Shown piece by piece: positions 5,003-9,254 of a stretch of 9,254 nucleotides of DNA; the first letter of the stretch is position 1; every line of letters begins with the position of its first letter. A program made the translations under genes and the position numbers. Origin of the DNA: Alphaproteobacteria bacterium (GTDB lineage: Bacteria > Pseudomonadota > Alphaproteobacteria > UBA2136 > UBA6156); assembly GCA_027489415.1 (NCBI GenBank), contig JAIXZU010000011.1, positions 1 through 9,254 on the forward strand. Direction: 5' to 3'. The notes under the pieces are model-generated. The model ran no database searches. It was not told where the DNA came from and worked only from the letters and a program-made list of their open reading frames with translations.

Positions 5003-6376
5003 CTACACAGCAGCTTCAACCACAGCCTTAATCCCCGCCAGCTCACGCAGCATCACAGCCTCATCAGTTGCCTCCACCATAACGCGTATAAGGGGCTCGG
5101 TGCCGCTTTTGCGCACCAGCACGCGTCCATGCTCACCAAGGGTCTTTTCAGCCGCTTTAATCGCGTCCTGCACCGCTTTGCTCTCCAGCACCTTGCCAGC
5201 ATCAGCACCAGCTGGCAGGCGCACGTTTTCATTCTTTTGCGGCCATGGCTGGTACAAATCGCGCAACTCACTTGCGTTTCCACCGCGCTCGGTCAGGTAG
5301 GCCATCAGTTGCAATGCGGCAAGAATCCCATCCCCCGTCGTCGCAAAGTCACGGAAAATCAAGTGTCCGCTCTGCTCACCACCAAGGTTAAAGCCTCCTT
5401 CGCGCATGGCCTTTTCCACATGGTGGTCACCCACAGCGGTGCGCACCAAATTCAGCCCCATGCTCTCCACAAAACGCTGCATGCCCATGTTGCTCATCAC
5501 GGTCGCCACAACACCACCACCATGCAACTTGCCTTGCGCCTTCAAATACTGGGCCATGGAGGCAATAATCAAGTCACCGTCCAGCACCTGCCCTTTTTCA
5601 TCAACCAGAATCAATCGGTCGGCATCGCCATCCAGCGCAATCCCCAATTGGGCGCCATGCTGTAGCACCGCCTTGCCCAAAGCCGCAGGGCTCGTCGCCC
5701 CAACCTCTTTGTTAATGTTGAAACCATCAGGGTCAGTCCCCAGCCGGATAACCTGCGCCCCCAGCTCCCAGAAAATCCGTGGCGCAATCTTGTAAGCCGC
5801 ACCGTTGGCACAATCGATAACCACTTTCAGCCCGTCAAAGCGCAAACCGGCACTCACGCTGGTCTTCACAAACTCAATATACCGCCCCACGGCATCTTCC
5901 ACCCGCACGGCTTTACCAATGTGGTCGGGGCCAACTAACGGGATGCGCTCTGGGTGGTCAATCAGCTCTTCAATCTGCTCCACAAAGCCACCGTTCAGCT
6001 TCAACCCGTCGGGGGTGAACATCTTGATGCCGTTGTCCGCGTAGGGGTTGTGGCTGGCCGTAATCATCACGCCCAAATCCGCGCGCAGGCTGCGCGTCAG
6101 CATCGCCACGGCAGGGGTGGGCAGCGGGCCCAGCAGCAGGCAGGTAAAGCCCACACTGGTGAAACCAGCCTCAAGCGCACTTTCAATCATATAGCCGGAA
6201 AGCCGGGTATCCTTGCCAATCACCACGGTCGGCTTACCGGCATGGGCGGGCTTGGTGGTCTTTTTACCCACCACATAACCAGCGGCCTGGCCAATCCGCA
6301 CCAGCATATCCGGCCGTAATACCGCGCCGTTAGCCTCACCCCGAATCCCATCTGTGCCGAAATACTTGTTCGCCAT
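5003..6376 (-). CDS. glmM: Phosphoglucosamine mutase GlmM
   Basis: GlmM converts glucosamine-6-phosphate to glucosamine-1-phosphate in the cytoplasm, on the path to UDP-GlcNAc for peptidoglycan and lipopolysaccharide. The product has 457 residues, normal for the family. It opens with KYFGTDGIRG (4-13). The phosphorylated serine is S108 in ITASHNP, the metal loop is DGDADR (249-254), the sugar-binding loop is GGEQSGH (332-338) and the phosphate-binding loop is RKSGTEP (422-428). The usual VGDRYV reads VGDHHV here (315-320), a minor oddity. Two starts compete. The ATG at 6374-6376 gives the family N-terminus and has GAGAGGG upstream. The ATG at 6392-6394 adds MREGFG and has GGAGGA only 3 bases away. 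Longer extensions run into the spacer. The gene is separated from ftsH by the zinc-ribbon gene and a terminator, so it needs its own promoter, which I could not identify. Confidence 0.96.
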   Translation of the reverse strand: MANKYFGTDGIRGEANGAVLRPDMLVRIGQAAGYVVGKKTTKPAHAGKPTVVIGKDTRLSGYMIESALEAGFTSVGFTCLLLGPLPTPAVAMLTRSLRADLGVMITASHNPYADNGIKMFTPDGLKLNGGFVEQIEELIDHPERIPLVGPDHIGKAVRVEDAVGRYIEFVKTSVSAGLRFDGLKVVIDCANGAAYKIAPRIFWELGAQVIRLGTDPDGFNINKEVGATSPAALGKAVLQHGAQLGIALDGDADRLILVDEKGQVLDGDLIIASMAQYLKAQGKLHGGGVVATVMSNMGMQRFVESMGLNLVRTAVGDHHVEKAMREGGFNLGGEQSGHLIFRDFATTGDGILAALQLMAYLTERGGNASELRDLYQPWPQKNENVRLPAGADAGKVLESKAVQDAIKAAEKTLGEHGRVLVRKSGTEPLIRVMVEATDEAVMLRELAGIKAVVEAAV

Positions 6377-6471
6377 ACCAAAGCCCTCTCTCATAAGTCC
6401 TCCTTCATACCTCAAAACACCGCCTGATGCATGCATTTTGCCTATTTCACTTGCGTTGAAGTGCCTCACGC

Positions 6472-6499
6472 TTGCCACGCCGTTCACCGCCTTTATACT
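6472..6499 (+). promoter_or_regulatory. Sigma-70-type promoter for the zinc-ribbon gene
   Basis: TTGCCA (6472-6477) and TATACT (6494-6499), each matching 5 of 6 consensus bases, are separated by 16 bases. Transcription would start near 6506, about 28 bases before the ATG at 6534, with AAGG (6521-6524) as ribosome site. This supports the short form of the downstream gene. Confidence 0.6.
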
Positions 6500-6533
6500 G
6501 GCCCTATCCCCCTCCCGTTTAAGGTCAGAACCC

Positions 6534-7001
6534 ATGTCTGTAAAACGCATGACACTCGCCAACGCCCACAGCATCGCGCAATCGGCAGGGCTCATTTATC
6601 GCGGCAGCCCAAACCCCAAAAGCTACGTGGATGAAAAATGGGAATGTCCCTCAGGGCATATCTTCACCGCGCCCCCGAACCAGATCAAGCACCGCCGCTC
6701 AGAAGGCAACGGTTGCCCGTACTGTTACGGCAGCTCCCCGAAAATGAACCTCGCCCAAAGCGGCAAACTCGGCCCCTTTCTGGCCGAAGCCAATCTGGAA
6801 CTCCCGGAGGGCTACCACGGCGCCAAACAGCGTACTCTCATCCGCTGCGTCACCTGCTCATCAACCTGGCGGGAGAACATGATCGCCATCCTCTATCAGG
6901 GGAACAAGTGCCCGTCATGCTATCCCCGCCGCCACTCCAACCGGTTTGTGACACAGCGCCTCCAACTCAATCGCCCCACCTTCACCTGCGCGGCGGAATA
7001 A
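6534..7001 (+). CDS. Protein with two zinc-ribbon or treble-clef sites
   Basis: The product has 155 residues. The first unit has W36, then CPSGH (C38, H42), and CPYC (C61, C64). The second has CVTC (C105, C108) followed by W112, and CPSC (C126, C129). Each supplies four likely zinc ligands. The W-x-C-x(3)-H then GCPYC pattern recalls the probable zinc-ribbon family DUF4379, seen in nuclease- and defence-associated proteins. I see no catalytic domain, so nucleic-acid binding is only an inference. The ATG at 6534 was chosen because a promoter lies at 6472-6499; the frame is open back to 6354 but overlaps glmM. The gene lies opposite to and between glmM and ftsH, two genes usually adjacent in Alphaproteobacteria, so it looks like an insertion. 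Its stop codon lies in a terminator shared with ftsH. Confidence 0.85.
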   Translation: MSVKRMTLANAHSIAQSAGLIYRGSPNPKSYVDEKWECPSGHIFTAPPNQIKHRRSEGNGCPYCYGSSPKMNLAQSGKLGPFLAEANLELPEGYHGAKQRTLIRCVTCSSTWRENMIAILYQGNKCPSCYPRRHSNRFVTQRLQLNRPTFTCAAE

Positions 7002-7025
7002 AAAGGGCCCCTCGGGGCCCTTTTT
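7000..7025. terminator. Bidirectional terminator overlapping both stop codons
   Basis: AAAAAGGGCCCC (7000-7011) and GGGGCCCTTTTT (7014-7025) are perfectly complementary around TC; in practice the inner pairs open to form a loop. The left end overlaps TAA of the zinc-ribbon gene (6999-7001) and the right end overlaps TAA of ftsH (7024-7026, minus strand). A/T runs on both sides allow use in both directions. Confidence 0.92.
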
Positions 7026-8988
7026 AGTTCTTCGGCTTGGTCGCTTTCTTCACGGCACTTTTCAGCTTATCCCCAACCTTCGCCTTAGCCTGCACCTGTC
7101 CACCATCAATGGCATCAATCACCACCTCCGGCTCTTTCACAGTCTTACGCTTGGTCGGGGCATCTTTACGCACCACCACTTTGCGTCCGGCAAGCAGGTC
7201 TTCCACTTGGCTCACATCAAGGGTCTCATACTCCAGCAAGCCTTGCGCCAGCAGCTCCATTTCCTTGCTGTACTTGGTCAGCAGCTTTTTGCAGCGCTCA
7301 AAGTTGCGGTCGATAATCGCCCGCACCTCGGCATCCACCTTACCCGCCATGGCTTCGGAAATCGCCGAACGGCTGCCCATGTCACGGCCAAGGAACACCG
7401 CGGTTTCCTTCTCACCGTAGTTAATCGGCCCAAGGCTGCTCATCCCCCACTGGGTCACCATACGGCGGGCAAGGTCGGTGGCCCGCTCAATGTCATTGCT
7501 GGCGCCACTGGTCTGCTGGCCATCAAGGAAGATCTCTTCCGCCAACCGCCCGCCGTAAAGCATGGCAATCTGGTTCTCAAGGTAACGCTTGTCGTAAGTG
7601 AACTTATCCTCGCCCGGCAAACTCATCGTCACACCCAGCGCACGGCCTCTTGGTATGATAGTAACCTTGTGCAGTGGGTCTTTCGGCCCATCAAGGTACA
7701 TCATCGCAATGGCGTGCCCAGCCTCATGGTAAGCCGTGGTGCGCTTGGCATCCTCGGTCATCACTGTGCTGCGGCGCTCGGCCCCCATCATTACTTTATC
7801 GCGGGCGGTCTCAAAGTCGTTCATGTCAACAAGGCGCTTGTTGCGGCGGGCAGCCATCAGGGCGGCCTCGTTCACAAGGTTCTCAAGGTCGGCACCACTA
7901 AAGCCCGGTGTCCCCTTGGCAATCACAGTTGCATCCACATCAGTTCCCAGCGGCACTTTCTGCATATGCACCTGTAAAATCTGCTCACGGCCGCGGATAT
8001 CTGGAAGCGGCACCACCACCTGCCGGTCAAACCGGCCCGGGCGCAGCAACGCAGGGTCAAGCACGTCAGGGCGGTTGGTCGCGGCAATAATAATGACACC
8101 CTCGCTCGCATCAAACCCGTCCATTTCCACCAGCATGGCGTTCAGGGTCTGCTCACGCTCGTCGTTCCCGCCGCCAACACCGGTGCCACGGTGGCGCCCC
8201 ACCGCATCAATTTCGTCAATGAAGATAATGCACGGCGCATGCTTCTTACCCGTCTCAAACAGGTCACGCACACGGGCCGCACCAACCCCCACGAACATCT
8301 CCACGAAGTCGGAACCGGAAATGCTGAAGAACGGCACGCCAGCCTCACCCGCCACAGCCTTGGCCAGCAGGGTCTTACCCGTACCGGGGCTACCTACCAG
8401 CAGCACGCCTTTCGGTATGCGCCCGCCAAGTTTCTGGAACTTATTCGGGTCTTTCAGGAATTCCACAACTTCTTCAAGCTCTTGCTTGGCTTCGTCCACA
8501 CCGGCCACGTCGTCAAACAGCACTTTGACCTTGCTCTCGGAATGCATCTGCACCCGCGCCTTCCCAAACCCGAAAGGCCCGCCACCACCACCACTCTTGC
8601 CGCCACCCTGCATCTGGCGCATCAGGTAAATCCACACCCCGATGATAACCAACCAAGGCGCCCAGCTAATCAGAATCTGGAGCAGCGGGCTCATTTCCGC
8701 AGGCGCGGTCACTTTAATGTTCACGTTCTTCTCGCGGAGGGTCTTAATCAGGTCGGGGTCGCGCGGCGCCATGGTCTGGGCAAGGCCACCTTCCGTGGTG
8801 GTGCCAACCAGCAGCTGGTCTTCAATTTTCACCTCGGAAAACTGGCCGTTTTCAACCCGTTTCAGGAAGTCGGAATAACTGATTTCCCGCCCCTGCTCCT
8901 TCGGCGCACCTTGCATGAGACTCACAACGACCAACGCCGCCACAAAAATTCCGGCCCAAATCAGGCCTGCTTTCATCCATTTTTCCAT
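7024..8988 (-). CDS. ftsH: ATP-dependent zinc metalloprotease FtsH
   Basis: FtsH is a hexameric inner-membrane AAA+ protease that degrades misfolded membrane proteins and short-lived regulators; in many Proteobacteria these include RpoH and LpxC. The product has 654 residues, normal for the family. Membrane helices lie at about 7-24 and 101-122 around a periplasmic domain, followed by a Gly-rich linker (127-140). The AAA+ module has Walker A GSPGTGKT (199-206), pore loop MFVGVG (231-236), Walker [10 protein letters not shown] (254-262) and arginine fingers R316 and R319 in LLRPGRFDR. The zinc site is HEAGH (421-425) with D499 in GASNDIERA as third ligand. Walker A has Ser where Pro is usual, a tolerated change. 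A Lys-rich tail (601-654) ends KKATKPKN. The ATG at 8988 gives the standard N-terminus, but the ribosome site is weak. The gene is divergent from the partial gene at 9187. Confidence 0.98.
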   Translation of the reverse strand: MEKWMKAGLIWAGIFVAALVVVSLMQGAPKEQGREISYSDFLKRVENGQFSEVKIEDQLLVGTTTEGGLAQTMAPRDPDLIKTLREKNVNIKVTAPAEMSPLLQILISWAPWLVIIGVWIYLMRQMQGGGKSGGGGGPFGFGKARVQMHSESKVKVLFDDVAGVDEAKQELEEVVEFLKDPNKFQKLGGRIPKGVLLVGSPGTGKTLLAKAVAGEAGVPFFSISGSDFVEMFVGVGAARVRDLFETGKKHAPCIIFIDEIDAVGRHRGTGVGGGNDEREQTLNAMLVEMDGFDASEGVIIIAATNRPDVLDPALLRPGRFDRQVVVPLPDIRGREQILQVHMQKVPLGTDVDATVIAKGTPGFSGADLENLVNEAALMAARRNKRLVDMNDFETARDKVMMGAERRSTVMTEDAKRTTAYHEAGHAIAMMYLDGPKDPLHKVTIIPRGRALGVTMSLPGEDKFTYDKRYLENQIAMLYGGRLAEEIFLDGQQTSGASNDIERATDLARRMVTQWGMSSLGPINYGEKETAVFLGRDMGSRSAISEAMAGKVDAEVRAIIDRNFERCKKLLTKYSKEMELLAQGLLEYETLDVSQVEDLLAGRKVVVRKDAPTKRKTVKEPEVVIDAIDGGQVQAKAKVGDKLKSAVKKATKPKN

Positions 8989-9062
8989 GGCAGGTACTCT
9001 AGGCCAAAAAAACCGCCCTTAAAACCCTAAAGCGACATCCCGCTTCGCTTTTCCGCCAAACC

Positions 9063-9091
9063 TTGTAAAACAGGCCCCCTAACCCCATAAT
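9063..9091 (+). promoter_or_regulatory. Candidate promoter for the partial exported-protein gene
   Basis: TTGTAA (9063-9068) and CATAAT (9086-9091) are separated by 17 bases, matching 4 and 5 of 6 consensus bases. Transcription would start near 9098 and give a leader of about 89 bases containing the repeats at 9112-9162. I found no convincing ftsH promoter on the minus strand of this spacer. Confidence 0.4.
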
Positions 9092-9111
9092 AACCCCAAT
9101 CCCGCACCACC

Positions 9112-9162
9112 ACGGGCCCGTCAAAAGTGTAAATTCACCGAAACGGGCCCCAAGTCCCGTTT
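9112..9162. repeat. GC-rich dyads in the leader of the 9187 gene
   Basis: ACGGGCCCGT (9112-9121) is a perfect 10-base palindrome. AAACGGG (9141-9147) and CCCGTTT (9156-9162) form a second inverted repeat with an 8-base gap. ACGGGCCC recurs 31 bases apart, at 9112 and 9143. They could be operator sites or leader hairpins. Confidence 0.35.
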
Positions 9163-9186
9163 CCCGCGCACCTACGGAGGTCATCC

Positions 9187-9254
9187 ATGCGCAAGACCCT
9201 GCTTACCCTCGCCATCCTCGCCGCAACCTTCTCCCCCGCCACCGCCGGCGAACG
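9187..9254 (+). CDS. Partial gene for an exported protein (N-terminus only)
   Basis: Twenty-two codons and two bases are visible before the window ends. The start MRKTLLTLAILAATFSPATA is a standard Sec signal peptide: a basic n-region, a hydrophobic core, and a likely signal peptidase I site after ATA or ATAG. GGAGG (9176-9180) lies 6 bases before the ATG, an excellent ribosome site. The mature protein lies outside the window, so its function cannot be stated. It is divergent from ftsH. Confidence 0.8.
   Translation, partial: MRKTLLTLAILAATFSPATAGE

Noticed and set aside
6377..6595. N-terminal extension of GlmM to 530 residues
   Set aside because: The extension does not match the family, crosses a good ribosome site and overlaps the promoter and start of the opposite zinc-ribbon gene.
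8200..8400. FtsH Walker A with Ser instead of Pro (GSPGTGKT) as a sign of inactivity
   Set aside because: The nucleotide-contacting Gly, Lys and Thr are intact and this position varies among AAA+ proteins; all other catalytic motifs are present.
8191..9030. Long plus-strand open frame (279 codons) opposite ftsH
   Set aside because: It lies antisense to FtsH, whose motifs are all in place. Its composition is His/Arg/Pro-rich and it has no recognisable domain or ribosome site.
1..9254. tRNA, rRNA, CRISPR array, insertion sequence or attachment sites
   Set aside because: No cloverleaf or rRNA sequence, regularly spaced repeat, transposase or terminal inverted repeats could be found by reading both strands.

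Overview
The window looks like part of an alphaproteobacterial chromosome. The right half carries glmM and ftsH on the same strand. That pairing is common in Alphaproteobacteria, and both proteins look typical of the group. The sequence is GC-rich, with local AT-richer patches over some small membrane-protein genes. The taxonomic call is an inference from gene content, not from a marker search.

Left part (36-3111). A small exported protein of unknown function (36..359, minus) is divergent from a three-gene plus-strand unit. The first gene (521..2170) encodes an N-terminal XRE/Cro-type helix-turn-helix joined in one frame to a full-length RuBisCO large-subunit fold. The fold aligns best, by eye, with Form I (green-type) RbcL, but nearly every catalytic residue is replaced. 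The third gene (2726..3064) encodes a clear RuBisCO small-subunit homologue. Between them sits a polytopic membrane protein (2174..2710). A strong terminator (3074-3111) closes the unit. No other Calvin-cycle or RuBisCO-accessory gene is visible. The best reading is a Form I RuBisCO pair that lost catalysis and became a DNA-binding, probably regulatory, complex. Two adjacent inverted repeats in the divergent spacer (377-403 and 405-422) are candidate operators.

Middle part (3112-4992). This is a run of small genes, mostly membrane proteins: a 56-residue minus-strand hydrophobic protein (3216..3386), a 4-TM protein (3559..4035), two 2-TM proteins in tandem (4123..4338 and 4362..4568) and a soluble 91-residue protein (4684..4959). 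A plus-strand promoter at 3117-3145 and a strong plus-strand terminator at 3431-3470 enclose no plus-strand gene. They could make an RNA antisense to the 56-residue protein, an arrangement resembling a type I toxin-antitoxin locus.

Right part (5003-9254). glmM (minus) makes glucosamine-1-phosphate for the cell envelope, and ftsH (minus) encodes the membrane AAA+ zinc protease. A plus-strand gene for a protein with two four-ligand zinc sites (6534..7001) lies between them with its own promoter. It shares a bidirectional terminator with ftsH that overlaps both stop codons. The window ends in the first 22 codons of an exported protein divergent from ftsH.
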